DNA of 64,000 bases from Ochromonas danica (lineage: Eukaryota; Sar; Chrysophyceae; Chromulinales; Chromulinaceae). Below, piece after piece: positions 37,383 through 48,355 of this stretch. The stretch's first letter is position 1. The number at the start of each line of letters is the position of its first letter. The stretch spans positions 25,419 to 89,418 of the forward strand of contig VKHL01000021.1 of NCBI GenBank assembly GCA_015146655.1, in the 5' to 3' direction. Under the pieces are notes generated by a model. It ran no database searches. It had not been told where the DNA came from and saw only the letters and a list, made by a program, of their open reading frames with translations. The position numbers and the translations under genes were made by a program.

Positions 37383-38927
37383 CTACATCGCCAATGGAAC
37401 ATTCGAAGGAAGTAGTAAAGGCGAATCAAACGAGAGATTAGTGGCATGATAAAGAGCTGCTCCCAACGGCCAGCCCACGCTGAAATGATGATGTTCATCA
37501 GTCGGAACGAAGGTCGTCGCATCATGCTCACCAACTTGATATACATCTTTTGCAAATGCATACATAAAGGCAGCACCAAAACATGCTTGTTGAGCTCGAT
37601 AAGCAGGAAAGCTTGGAAATCGAGCAAGTACTTCTGGCCAGGGTTGCTTGCAGATAGTCTCTCCTGCCTGACGAATAACTGCTGGGGCTACGCCTTGATC
37701 TCCACGAAGTCCAAGAACTTCCAAAGTCTTTGGGAAATTGTCGACACCAATTATAGTTTTCGGTCGTAGCATCTTCATACAGCTACTCTCAGACTGAGCC
37801 TTACGCGTAATAGCGCCCCTGATTAACCGGACACATTCGCTAAAGTTTCCAGTTCCAATCCAAAGAGGATTACTAGAGTCTGGTACTTCGAATGGATAAC
37901 GTGCACCAGGAGATACACATGGATGATCTCGAATAACATAGGGGGCAAGAGTAGTTTTCTGCTGTGATGCACGCAATGCTAATTCATAGTAGCCATAGGA
38001 AGGATAGATTTGAGCACTTCCAGAGCAAGCAGAAGAAGGCGATTCAGACGGACACAAACCAAGAAGCAATTGCCTCCTTTCACCCCATGGTAGGTCTTCT
38101 TCCATAGATTCTTGCTGTTGTTCAATGACAAACTGCTCGGCTAGTCTATCGGTTATCTCGGCCATGGCAGCAACAATACCCATTCCTGGGATAGAACGAG
38201 CAAAGACTTCAATATACTTTGCAGATCCTGGTAGAAGCAAGCGATAATCTGGCCTGCAATCTTGTGGATAACTCGCCAAAAACCAAAGATTCCACAAGCT
38301 TGTCCACGATAACTGAGTCAAACTGGTTAATGACAAAATACGGGATGGGAGAACAAAGGCGATTTGTGTGCTAGAACCACCTAGATCTGCTGCAGCTAAC
38401 TGCAATTCAAAATCATCACTCACGTTGGAAAAGGCCATATTTGTTGCCAATAATGCAAAGAGCGCTTCTTCATTTCCGCTGATGACTCTCGTCTCCACAG
38501 GATTGAACGAGAAATTAGTTTGCGACAAAATTTCTCGCACATTTGTGATAATCCAATCCTGCTCATCAATATCCATTACTCGTAGACCCGCTGTAGCTTT
38601 GAGGGAAATGGGAGTAAGTGCTTGATGATGAGGTCTGACGTGAGCTTGTGCGAAGTTAATGAGAGAACCCAACTGCTCTTCAAGCCCAGATCGATTGTTA
38701 TAAAAGGTTGATAATGCAGGACGAACACGTTTATGAGCCACCTCAAAGAGGGAGGTAATGGGAGAGGCTGTGAGATACCTATATACATAGACTCTAGATC
38801 CGGTGGAACCACTGTCAATTATGACTTGATATTGAGTATGACTTGCAAGACACAAAGGTACAGCTAAAAGGTAAAGAACCAATATGCTGGCAAACCAAGC
38901 AAATGATGACGATGGCATCCCTATCAT
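37383..38927 (-). CDS. Apyrase / ecto-NTPDase (GDA1/CD39 family)
   Basis: The 514-residue enzyme hydrolyses NTPs and NDPs to NMPs. Apyrase conserved regions seen: IDSGSTGSRVYVYRY (residues 37-51), LKATAGLRVMD, ISGNEEALFALLATN and AADLGGSSTQIAF. A signal peptide or N-terminal anchor (FAWFASILVLYLLAVPLCLA) places it in the secretory pathway. No C-terminal transmembrane segment is seen, so it is a secreted or single-anchor lumenal form rather than the two-anchor CD39 type. In the Golgi such enzymes clear nucleoside diphosphates released by glycosyltransferases. Confidence 0.9.
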   Translation of the reverse strand: MIGMPSSSFAWFASILVLYLLAVPLCLASHTQYQVIIDSGSTGSRVYVYRYLTASPITSLFEVAHKRVRPALSTFYNNRSGLEEQLGSLINFAQAHVRPHHQALTPISLKATAGLRVMDIDEQDWIITNVREILSQTNFSFNPVETRVISGNEEALFALLATNMAFSNVSDDFELQLAAADLGGSSTQIAFVLPSRILSLTSLTQLSWTSLWNLWFLASYPQDCRPDYRLLLPGSAKYIEVFARSIPGMGIVAAMAEITDRLAEQFVIEQQQESMEEDLPWGERRQLLLGLCPSESPSSACSGSAQIYPSYGYYELALRASQQKTTLAPYVIRDHPCVSPGARYPFEVPDSSNPLWIGTGNFSECVRLIRGAITRKAQSESSCMKMLRPKTIIGVDNFPKTLEVLGLRGDQGVAPAVIRQAGETICKQPWPEVLARFPSFPAYRAQQACFGAAFMYAFAKDVYQVGEHDATTFVPTDEHHHFSVGWPLGAALYHATNLSFDSPLLLPSNVPLAM

Positions 38928-39382
38928 CCTATCTATTGTTGACTAAGTTGGAAAAACAGAATAACAACCCTGATGAAACCACCCAAATAGAAAATCAGAA
39001 TAATAAAGGCAAAATCACTACTATATTATATAGTAAAAGCCATCAAATAGAAATGAAATCAATGTCAATGGAGTGGTAAAGCAGAATGGCAATGGATGCA
39101 GTGATTCATGGAGGAGTGGATGCCTTCCAAATGTCTGATGATGATGTCGTCACTCTCTGCTCGTGCTGCTCAGTGACGTGATGACGCAGGAGACCAATCC
39201 TTCACTGCAAAAACACCCTGCCTAAGTCAGTAAAACGCGCTATTCCATGACCATTCCATTGCTATTCCATAGCGATTCCAGAGTGCAATTCCATTGATTT
39301 TCTATTTCGACAAAGTTTTTGGGTTTTCTTTTCTGTTTTAACTGCCCCTGTGGGATTATTCATGGATTAGAAAAAAAAAAAA
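38928..39382. other. Divergent intergenic region (apyrase / Smr protein)
   Basis: Contains a run of CATTCCATTGCTATTCCAT-like short repeats near 39,245-39,300 and an A-tract directly before the Smr start codon at 39,383. No gene is supported. Confidence 0.4.
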
Positions 39383-40846
39383 ATGAAGATTGTACAAAAG
39401 AAATCTCGTCAACGATCTCAAGAGAAGTCAGGTTGTGCTTTGGTGTCTCCTCCATGCAGTCTGTCGACTGACTTCCAAGCTTATTGTGCGTATCAAGAGC
39501 AAGTGTGTGGCCTTGTAGGCAAATCCGTGCTGGACGACGTCTGGGCTTCTGTAAGAGAGATCTCTGTGGGTAGCGCACTTAGCCCACTGGAGAAGTTTCA
39601 ACTAGCTTGTAGTATGACAGAAAGTCGAGTGGGCATGGACGAGATCTCTGCCCTCGCCCCACCACCACCACCACCAGCAATACTACAAGAATCACAGAAG
39701 AAATACCCAGAAGAAGAAAACGTAGAAAATCCTGGAAAAGATTTAAAAAAGAAAAACAAGAAAAAGAAAAACAAGGCAAAGCAAGGCTCCTCCCTTGAAG
39801 ATACCACACGAACACCCTGGGATGAGTTCGTCTGTACCTTCGGAGAGTTGATTGGTCAAGAGAAGCTGGCCACCCTCTGGCAAAGTGCAGTTGATCTGGT
39901 TGAGGAAGAAGAAGACCACCTAGAGGTTGCATCAGTCTATGCAATGGACTACTTGCAAGAGCATTCCAACCAGCTCTTCGGCAGCGGACAGAGTGATCGC
40001 GACAGGAGGAGGCGGATGTTACGGAAGAGTAAGAGGAAGAAAGGCAAAGTTAACCTCCAAGACCTTCCTCATGAAGAAGCAGCCTACTATCTTGTCGCTG
40101 AAATATTCGAAGGTGATCAGAGTCTTGACGAGATTGCCATAAAATTGACCTTGAGGAAGCACGGCTACGAGATTGAGGCTGCCTTAGAGGACCTCTGCCA
40201 TCAAGTGTTGCGCAGAGGATGCTTTGTCCGACCGGGTATATCCTTTGCAGCGATCGTCACAGGTGGCAGTGGCAAAGAAACATCTGGTAAACCAACAGGT
40301 CCTTGGAGACCATTGATAGAGGAAGAGCTCATTCCTGAGCATATATTAAAAGCTGCATCAGAGGCAGAGTATGACGACGAGAGACGATTCGCTGATCCTT
40401 CTCCAGGCATGCTAGCTTCGCATGATTATCGCCTCAATAAGTATTTCCTGCAGCTCTTCCAACAAAAGAATCCGAGCATCAAAGTATCACTCAGTGTGGA
40501 AGGAGAATTGGTTTATCGAGGCACCATTCAATCATTCCAGAGAAGAGGAGAGGAAGATTTCTATCTTCTTTCTATTGTAATCGACCTGCATGGTCTCTAT
40601 GTAATCCATAGCCTGCAGATCGTTGAGTCGGCTCTAGAATACTATCAATATGGTATTGGGCGGAGCAAGTTAGGAGGATCAGGTGTATTAAGAAAAGTTT
40701 TGTTGACTTTCATTGTAGGAAAAGGATTGCACTCAACGAGTGGGAGAGGAAGAATCGGACCTGCTGTTGTAAACTATCTTCGAGATCGAGGAGAAGAAGA
40801 TTACGTTGTGGCGGAAGGGATTATCGTTGTCCATGTGAAGCCTTGA
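39383..40846 (+). CDS. CUE-like / DUF1771 / Smr-domain protein
   Basis: The 487-residue protein has a charged N-terminal half with a Pro run and Lys-rich linker, a CUE-like helix (LDEIAIKLTLRKHGYEIEAALEDL, about 245-270), a DUF1771-like segment (ASHDYRLNKYFLQLFQQ) and a C-terminal Smr domain (IDLHGLYVIHSLQIVESAL...LTFIVGKGLHSTSGRGRIGPAVVNYL). The DLHG and G-x-G-x-HS signatures are the nuclease/nucleic-acid-binding core of Smr domains. In animals and yeasts (N4BP2/Cue2 type) CUE-Smr proteins act in ribosome-associated mRNA cleavage; a similar role is inferred. The 3' end overlaps the converging coiled-coil gene by 26 bp. Confidence 0.83.
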   Translation: MKIVQKKSRQRSQEKSGCALVSPPCSLSTDFQAYCAYQEQVCGLVGKSVLDDVWASVREISVGSALSPLEKFQLACSMTESRVGMDEISALAPPPPPPAILQESQKKYPEEENVENPGKDLKKKNKKKKNKAKQGSSLEDTTRTPWDEFVCTFGELIGQEKLATLWQSAVDLVEEEEDHLEVASVYAMDYLQEHSNQLFGSGQSDRDRRRRMLRKSKRKKGKVNLQDLPHEEAAYYLVAEIFEGDQSLDEIAIKLTLRKHGYEIEAALEDLCHQVLRRGCFVRPGISFAAIVTGGSGKETSGKPTGPWRPLIEEELIPEHILKAASEAEYDDERRFADPSPGMLASHDYRLNKYFLQLFQQKNPSIKVSLSVEGELVYRGTIQSFQRRGEEDFYLLSIVIDLHGLYVIHSLQIVESALEYYQYGIGRSKLGGSGVLRKVLLTFIVGKGLHSTSGRGRIGPAVVNYLRDRGEEDYVVAEGIIVVHVKP

Positions 40847-43574
40847 AGGAGATACCATCAAGCTCATCTTCATCGTCTGTCATGGTGAACGTTTGCTCTT
40901 CTTGCTCTTGTTTCTGAACAGACTCAGACTCAGCGGCCACTGCCCAAGGAATGATAGTAGAACCTGATTGGGCCAGCTTTGCATTAGCACTCTGACTACG
41001 AGGCGGCTTTCCCGTCGTCTTTCCTCTTGAGTTGTCCGGAGATAATTTCACAGCAACTTGTCCGAGCGAATTGTGTCGTCGACTCCCCTGTAAAAACGCT
41101 GCAGAATTAACTACGTCACGTTTTTCCTTCGTCTTTTGGCTTTGTTGTTGCCTATACGAGCTCACAGAAGGTGTTGAAGCTGGAATTTGTTTAATTTTGC
41201 GAAACTTGGACGTGGGAGAAGTGGAGGGTGGAGTGCCAGTCCCTAATAAAGACAACTGTGTAGCAGAAGTTTGAAGGACATTCCCAGACAATGGCCTTTG
41301 AGGTAGCTGACTTGTTGTCTGACTGCGCGAAAGAAGGGCACTCTTTGGTCGATTAGGACGCAATAAAGACAATGCATACTCCAGTTGTGGCCTCACGTCT
41401 TGCTCATATTCCGATTCTTGAGACTGAGTTGAGGGAGAGACTGATTGAGTTGGTGAGGATCTGCCCGTGCTGCTGCCGTCTCTGTGACCTCTATCCCCTC
41501 GTCCTGGCGGGACAAACACAGTGACGTCACCACCAAGAATTCTACTCAATGGCTCGTAAACTTCTGGTAATGCATCCAGTGTCCCTTGATAGGAATGAGC
41601 AGGAAGACAATGAGGTATGGGACCACTTGGGTCATCCGCTTGACGAAAGAAGTCTCTTACGGCACAAACAGAGCAATTGATTTGGGTGCTTGCATCCGCC
41701 TTGGGAACGGTCACGGCCAAACGAGCTTCGTAAGCATCAATCTTAGTTTGCATCTCAACTTGAAGTTTCTTCAATAATGCTTCAATTTCAGCATTCTGAT
41801 CACGATAAGAGTCATACACAATCTCTCTGAGCAAACCATTTTCATGCTTGTAACTCGCATAACCATCTTTTGAAGCTTGTAACTCTTCTTTCAAGACTGA
41901 TTGATGATATTCTGCTTCCACTAACGCATTGCGATGTTGAATAGCCTCTTCTTGATATCGTTGAATCTCTTCTGCTAAACTTGTATTAGCTTCTTCCAAA
42001 CTTTGAATGTTTAACTGAAGCTGTTCATCACGAGTAAGCAGTGCCAATACTTCCTTGTGTAAGACTCTGAGATCCTCTACTTCCACGTCAACACTACTGC
42101 TTTCTAAGTCTTCGTCACCAATATCTTCCTCCATTCCAGCATCAAGACTATCTGTTCGAAGCAAAGAAATAGACTGCTGTGACAATGAAGCACTTATAGG
42201 TGGAACAGCATTTAAAGCAGGCAGGCGTGTGGAGACTAACGGCTTGTTCACCACTGGCGAGGAGGAAGCGTCCCCACGAGCAACTGTGACAGGAAGGCTC
42301 TCCGGTGCTACCGAAGTAAAACTGATGCGATTAACAGGCGTAGTAGAGGAAGCAGGAGCAGCAGTGGCGGCAGTAGGACTCGAAAGAGTGGAACTAATAA
42401 GTTGTGCTAACTTTCCCGCTTTTGTCTCTCTTCGCCTAATGGCAAAGTCTTCCGTGCCACCCGCATCCGTTGGTGTTATCGGAACGTCAGTTCTCATTGG
42501 ATTGCTTCTTACTGTATTGATGGTGCTCTCCTGGTCTTTGGAGAGCTTCTTTATATCTAATTTATGAGAATCAGTTGTGATAAGACTCTCCTTGGTGGAG
42601 CTAGTACTAAGGTCATGCTCCTGCTGGGATTCCGAGGAAGGCGGTTCATCCTTTGACGTCTGAAAAGATCTTCTACTAGAAGGCGATTTGACGTATGTCT
42701 GAGCCAATGCTATGAGCTCTGCTTGGGATTGCGATCTTCGAGTAGGTTGCTGGGACAACATGGGAGCTGGTGTGGCAGAGTCGTCAAAATCCTTTTCCAT
42801 TGATGCATCAGCTTCTGTTGGCGACACTCTTTCGAGGATGGGCTCTGATGGCAGAGCAGCGGTCTCCACATTTTGAGCTTCCGCGGATATAATCGACCCT
42901 TTCGGTGACACAACAGGAGCCACTACTCCCAGGGTTCTGGTAACAATAGGCGTCACAGAGGCTGTTGTAGTACCTTTGGGAGAGGCTCCTCGCGACAGGA
43001 ATGAATTAACCGGAGACATTGCTTTGATAGGGACAGCTACAGACGGCTTTGGCGACGATAGCTTGACTCCACCTTTAGTCGAGCCTTGTGAATGCGTTGA
43101 CGATGATCGAGAAATCACTCCTAATGGAGGAGCTGCAACCATTCCTCCACTATCTCCCGCCTTATCTTCTTGTGACATGGATTTAAGTCCTGCCTTCGCT
43201 TTTTTGCGCTTTTTAATTGCTTCAACTTGTTCTTCTTCTCCTTCTTCATCCTCTTCAAATGCAGCAGTGGGCAGCTGAGCGCTCCATGTGCGACTCATCC
43301 TGGCGCTACTTTGTCGTCTTCCCTTAGGAGATATGGGAGAGGAGCCTTCTATCACACCCTCCTTAGAATACATCTCACCATGTTCTTCTTGCACAGATTC
43401 AATGGCTTTCAAAACATTTGAAAGATATCCTGGCACATCGCCACTATCAAGTAGATGTGCATAAGAGTGTCTAATCTGCATAACCTTGCTTCGCCTATTA
43501 TTATTTCCTCCAGAGCTCGGCTGGGAGGATATAGATCGAGTTGGTGATTGTGAGACAGGTACTAATGCCGCTGC

Positions 43575-43608
<34 letters not shown>

Positions 43609-46344
43609 GCTTCTTCAGCTTCTTTCAATCGTTTAGCATGTTCTTCTCTTTCTCTGTCATACATCTTAGTCAGACATTCTAAAGCCTGTGAATAAGCTCG
43701 CTTATAAGTTTGAACATAAGATTGCATGTTAAAAATATCTTCCAAGACAAGTCCACATATCGTTTGGAAAAGACATTGATCAGAACTCAACGATTGTCTT
43801 AATGCCGCTGCATGATCTTCACTATTATTATCATCTGATTCTTTCTTAGCTTTCTTCTTTTCAAGTTGTGGTTGTTCTCGTATCCAATGTTGCCAATGCT
43901 TGGCCATGCTTTCATTATAAGCTAATAGATTTTCTGCTTTATGAGATCGAATAAAACGTGACATTCTCATGCCTTTCTGACGAATGACAGCAAATCCATT
44001 GAGTGAAGAAGAATGACGACGGGCAGCAAGATATTGATCATCCATTTCAATAGCTAGACGGCTAATCCTTTTAGTCATCTTGATCATAGGAGATTCCTCA
44101 TCAGCAGACAATTGGTGGGCATCACTCGGAACTACCCCATGCGTCATATTAAGATAGTTTTCGTAGAGAACTTCACATCGTCCTTGCTCTCTCTTGACAA
44201 ATTGCATTCCTCTCAAAGGATCAATTCCATAAATAATACAACGTACACGAAAGAGCAAGAGGGAGAGATTATGAATTAGTTGGCGTTGAGATGAATAGAG
44301 TAAATGAATACGATTATCCGATTGTTGTTGCATGGATAACAAAGCTCGTAAAGCGAAAACACCATCTTGATCCATTTGTTTCTCTTCATTTACCTTAGCT
44401 TCCGCAGCTTTGACCATGTCATCTATGGTCTTCTGACAGCTTTCCAAAGCTTCTTGTAGGGAATCAACCTTAGCCAAGGAGGCATTCAATTCTTCTTCTT
44501 TATTGCGGAGCTGCTCTTCGAGCTCCATATGAAGTTTTCCTAATTCTTGATATTTCTTCTGTAACTGAGCAAATTGATCCGTTGTTGCCTCAAGACTTCT
44601 TTGAAGGATACGGTAGTCCCTCTCCAAACTCTGCAATTTAGATTCCAATCCCATGATAACATTCTCCAGTTTATCATGTTTGCTTTTCCAAATAGCAACC
44701 AAATACTTGCTTCCCATATATCCCAATTGTTTTAAATCACGAGAAACTAGTGCACGACGATATTTCACCAGAAACAGCACAGCGTAGAAGAGGATACGCA
44801 TTTTCTTGCGTCTAGCTTTAGCTACTAATTCTCGTTGAGCTTTAACTAGTTCTTCTTGAAGACGATGTATAGTTAATTGATTCTTTTGATTTGTTTTCTA
44901 TTCACAACATACAAGAAAGTACATCAGCATATCCCCAAAAACAGATTTCATATTAAACTGTGCAAATAGAACTTACTGTTTGATTGCGTAGATCATCTCG
45001 TAAGCGATCACATTCTTGTTCTTTTACTTCATAATCAGAAGCTAATGCAGAAACTTGTCGAGATAAACTTTCCACTTCATCATGTAGTTGATGTCTAAGG
45101 TCTTCAATGATGTGTTCTTTCGAAGACAAGGAACTAGACAGTTCACTATTGAGACGATTTAACTGGTCAATTCGTTTCTCCAACTCTTCTACTTGACTAT
45201 TCTCCTTTAAGGTTTTCAAATTCATATTATCCATTTCACTTCGTAATAACTGCTTTTCAGCAAATAAATTCTGCATTTCTTGATTTAGTTGTAAACGTTT
45301 CTTTGTTTCGATATCTCGTTCAATTTGGATTCTTTGTAGTTGATCTTCCATTCTTCGCACTTCATTCCATGCCTCTTCTAATTGATCTTGATGTCGACTT
45401 TCTACATTCCATAACATGGATTCACGATCTTCTTTTGCCATTGCAATAAGTTCCCTTCCTTGTCGTTGACATTCGTGAAGTTCTTCTTGCATTGCCAAAT
45501 AGGCTTGACTTTGAGACCATTTATCAAACCATTGACTAGCTCCTTCTAATAGAACATTCTTCCGAGATAATTCCACCACTTCTTTCTCTTTGGCTTCAAT
45601 GATTTCTTCCAAAGAACGAATTAAACGTTTAAATTCCAGAATTTCATTATCAACTTGAGTATGTTCCGCATAGAATTTCATACATTTCTCAACATCTTCA
45701 TTCCATCCTCGAACTAAAGAAGCCAATCCACAACAATCCTTACAAAAATAAGAAAACAGTCTGTGTTGAGAAGGGGCGGCGAGTTGCATGGATTGTCCCC
45801 CACTGGGAAAGCGATGGGATGGACCTTTCCGTGCTCTCTCTAGTCGACGATAAGAGAGTGACTTCTCCCACGGATTTAACACGCGGCATGTTTCTGGATC
45901 TAATAGACCACAGTCAATGAGATTGTCTCGAATTGTGGTGGACGATTGACTGAGACAATTTTTGGCTTTATTGATTAACTCTCGCAAATCAATGGAAGGA
46001 ACTGTATGTAAGTCATAGGCTTGACGTTGCCAAACTTCTAATGATTCATCTTTAATCTTAACTTTCATTAGCTGATCAAGATGATACTTGACATTAATGA
46101 CATCTTTCAAATAAGATGATCGAATGGTCTCTAACATTTGTGTTCGTTCACGTAAGATACGAAGTGTTTCTTCATATTTTAATGCTAATGGAAGTTCTTT
46201 CCGCCATACTCGAAAAGCACGTGCTAGATAAGCAAAGCGTATTTTGGAATATTGTTCGTTGACAAGAATTGCTGCTCGTTGTAGAGTAGAGAAACTTTGT
46301 CGACTAATCTTTTTCACTCCTGTTACTTCCTTTACTTCGCTCAT
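40821..46344 (-). CDS. Large coiled-coil protein (1814 residues)
   Basis: Two exons (46344-44977 and 44897-40821) join in phase 0 across an 79-bp GTAAGT...ATAG intron; splicing restores one heptad-rich frame (RNQTKTNQKNQLTIHRLQEEL). Residues about 225-460 and 490-620 are long coiled coils. A WR/FRVWRKEL segment near residue 45 and KYLVAIWKSK recall short Trp-containing helices of centrin-binding proteins. A poly-Ala tract (near 43,570-43,610), a Ser/Pro-rich disordered middle and another coiled coil (about 1,350-1,480) follow. The conserved-looking NPWEKSLSYRRLER segment is not recognised. A cytoskeletal, basal-body or flagellar role is plausible but unproven. Confidence 0.7.
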
Positions 46345-46787
46345 CTTTCAAATTATGAATATTCTTGTATAGCTTGCTTCTACGTTAAACAGAATAGAAC
46401 ATCGTCTCTTCCTTCTATCCACTTCTATTTCTTGTCATGAGACGGGAAAAACAAAAAATGAAACCTCATATCCCCACGCAACACAACAATATTTGTTATA
46501 TTATTGTTTTCCCAGACGGGTAAGTTTCTGGAAATCTGGCAAACTCTTAATTTCAGAGTTTAAAGTGTGTTATTTGGTGAAGTGTCAGCATAGGAAAGCA
46601 GCGGACTTTGACTGACACAGAGAGAGACAGCAACCTTGTCAGTGAGGAGGGAATTGATGATGACCTTCTACTGGACAACTTCTGATCAGACACTGCAATT
46701 GGACAACCACTATCATTCTCCATTCCAAAGAACCTTACTGGACTCAACTGTAATTGAATTTCTTTAGATTGTCCTGCTTGTTGCCAA
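46345..46787. other. Divergent intergenic region (coiled-coil / sigma factor)
   Basis: It lies between two divergent starts and contains no supported gene; a 64-codon antisense frame at 46,553-46,747 has no recognisable features. Confidence 0.4.
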
Positions 46788-48098
46788 ATGTCAACATATT
46801 ATTATGCAATGTGTGGAATGACAAGGATTTTCTTGTTCTGGATGTTCATGCAAACATTTTCCTGTTTCCCACAAAGTCGTTGTCAAGAGAAGCTTATTTT
46901 CTCCTCACCTATCTTTCCATCAGTTATCTATAATTCAATCCCGGTTGCTAGCAGAACTGTCAATTTGTTTATGACAGGAGGAGATGATACAAGGGCCGAA
47001 TCAGTTCATGTCAAGTCATATCCTCAAGCCTCCTATGAAGAAACAAACCAAAAGATGAGCAGAGCAAATAAACGAGATTTTGCGTCAGCGAGGCAATTCC
47101 GTGCGCTCTTTTCTCAGGTGCGATGGCTGACGGTAGAAGAAGAAGAGGCAGTCGGGAAGCTTTGCAAAATTGGGAAGCAATTGAGAGAAATTAAACGCAA
47201 GCTGGTGAAGATTTCTCAAGGAGAGGTTTCCAGAGAAGCATGGGCTAGTGCTTGTGGCTTATCGGTTGATCAGCTTGATCAATATCTGCTCGGAAGTGAA
47301 CGAGCACGGTCCTTTCTCGTGAGACACAATTTACAACTTGCAGATAGTGTCACCAGAGGCCTGTTACTGACTGCTTATCATGCTCGTGATATTTCGTACT
47401 TGGAGTTACTTGCAGAAGCAGTATCAGGCTTAGTGCAAGCTAGCCAAGGATTTGATGGTCGCGGTCGTTTCTCCACTTATGCTGTACCGTTCATTCGATC
47501 AGCTCTTTTTCAAGGCATTACAAAGCTACGACCTGGATCTTATTTACCGCATCAGTCAATTATGCTGTACTATCGCGTGCGAAGAGCTGAAAAATCTCTA
47601 GCTATGGCGTTGAAACGTGAACCTACACTAGAAGAGTTGGCACGGGCAACCAAACTACCACTTCCAACAGTGCGATTTCTTATCGAACGAATAGCTGCCA
47701 AGAAGACGGCTGTCAGTGTCTATGATAAAATGCCTTGTACTCGACCCTCCGACTATGTAGTTCCTTATGTGGATGTTGCGTTGCGGCCGCAAGAACACCC
47801 ACTGGCTCGAAGACAGCTGGCATCTCTTGCTCAGGCTGTAAATCTTCAGGTGCTGATGACTTCTCTCACACCAACTGAGCAGCGCGTCCTGCGTTTGAGA
47901 TATGGTCTTGATGGAAATGAAGAGAGAAGCATTGATCGTGTGGCTGCACTAATGTGTGTTGGCCCTGAGGAAATCAGAAGAATCACTCTTAGAGCTCTTG
48001 AAAAGCTACGGAATGTCACAGAATTTTCGAATGGTATTCTGGACATGAATAATATTGATAGTGAGGAAGAAAGCCGTGCTGTTCTTACTTTGCAATAA
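46788..48098 (+). CDS. Sigma-70 family RNA polymerase factor, plastid-targeted
   Basis: The 436-residue protein begins with a hydrophobic signal-like region (MTRIFLFWMFMQTFSC followed by FPQ), then about 80 residues of transit/linker. Sigma-70 regions follow: 1.2-like (FSQVRWLTVEEEEAVGKL), 2 (FLVRHNLQLADSVTR...FDGRGRFSTYAVPFIRSAL, the -10 recognition helix), 3 (EKSLAMALKREPTLEELA) and 4 (TEQRVLRLRYGLDGNEERSI with a helix-turn-helix). It directs the bacterial-type plastid RNA polymerase to promoters. In region 2.3 the usual double aromatic WW is replaced by PF, which may affect promoter melting. Nuclear control of plastid transcription is inferred. Confidence 0.9.
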   Translation: MSTYYYAMCGMTRIFLFWMFMQTFSCFPQSRCQEKLIFSSPIFPSVIYNSIPVASRTVNLFMTGGDDTRAESVHVKSYPQASYEETNQKMSRANKRDFASARQFRALFSQVRWLTVEEEEAVGKLCKIGKQLREIKRKLVKISQGEVSREAWASACGLSVDQLDQYLLGSERARSFLVRHNLQLADSVTRGLLLTAYHARDISYLELLAEAVSGLVQASQGFDGRGRFSTYAVPFIRSALFQGITKLRPGSYLPHQSIMLYYRVRRAEKSLAMALKREPTLEELARATKLPLPTVRFLIERIAAKKTAVSVYDKMPCTRPSDYVVPYVDVALRPQEHPLARRQLASLAQAVNLQVLMTSLTPTEQRVLRLRYGLDGNEERSIDRVAALMCVGPEEIRRITLRALEKLRNVTEFSNGILDMNNIDSEEESRAVLTLQ

Positions 48099-48355
48099 TG
48101 TAATAGGTAGTTTTCGATCATTTATAACAATGCGGCACTGTATATCTTTTCCTTCGTGTAAATAAATGTGAATTTGGTGCCTTTCGATTCGATAACATAA
48201 GCTTGCTGCCACTAATTTCAATCACATTATTTAACCAACGGCATACAGAGCTGAACGTCCCGCACATTGTTATTGCGCGGGTTGAAGGTAAAACTGCTTG
48301 ACAGAATGAAAACCTACCAATCGCCACCAAGATCAAATCTATTCATGACACTTGA

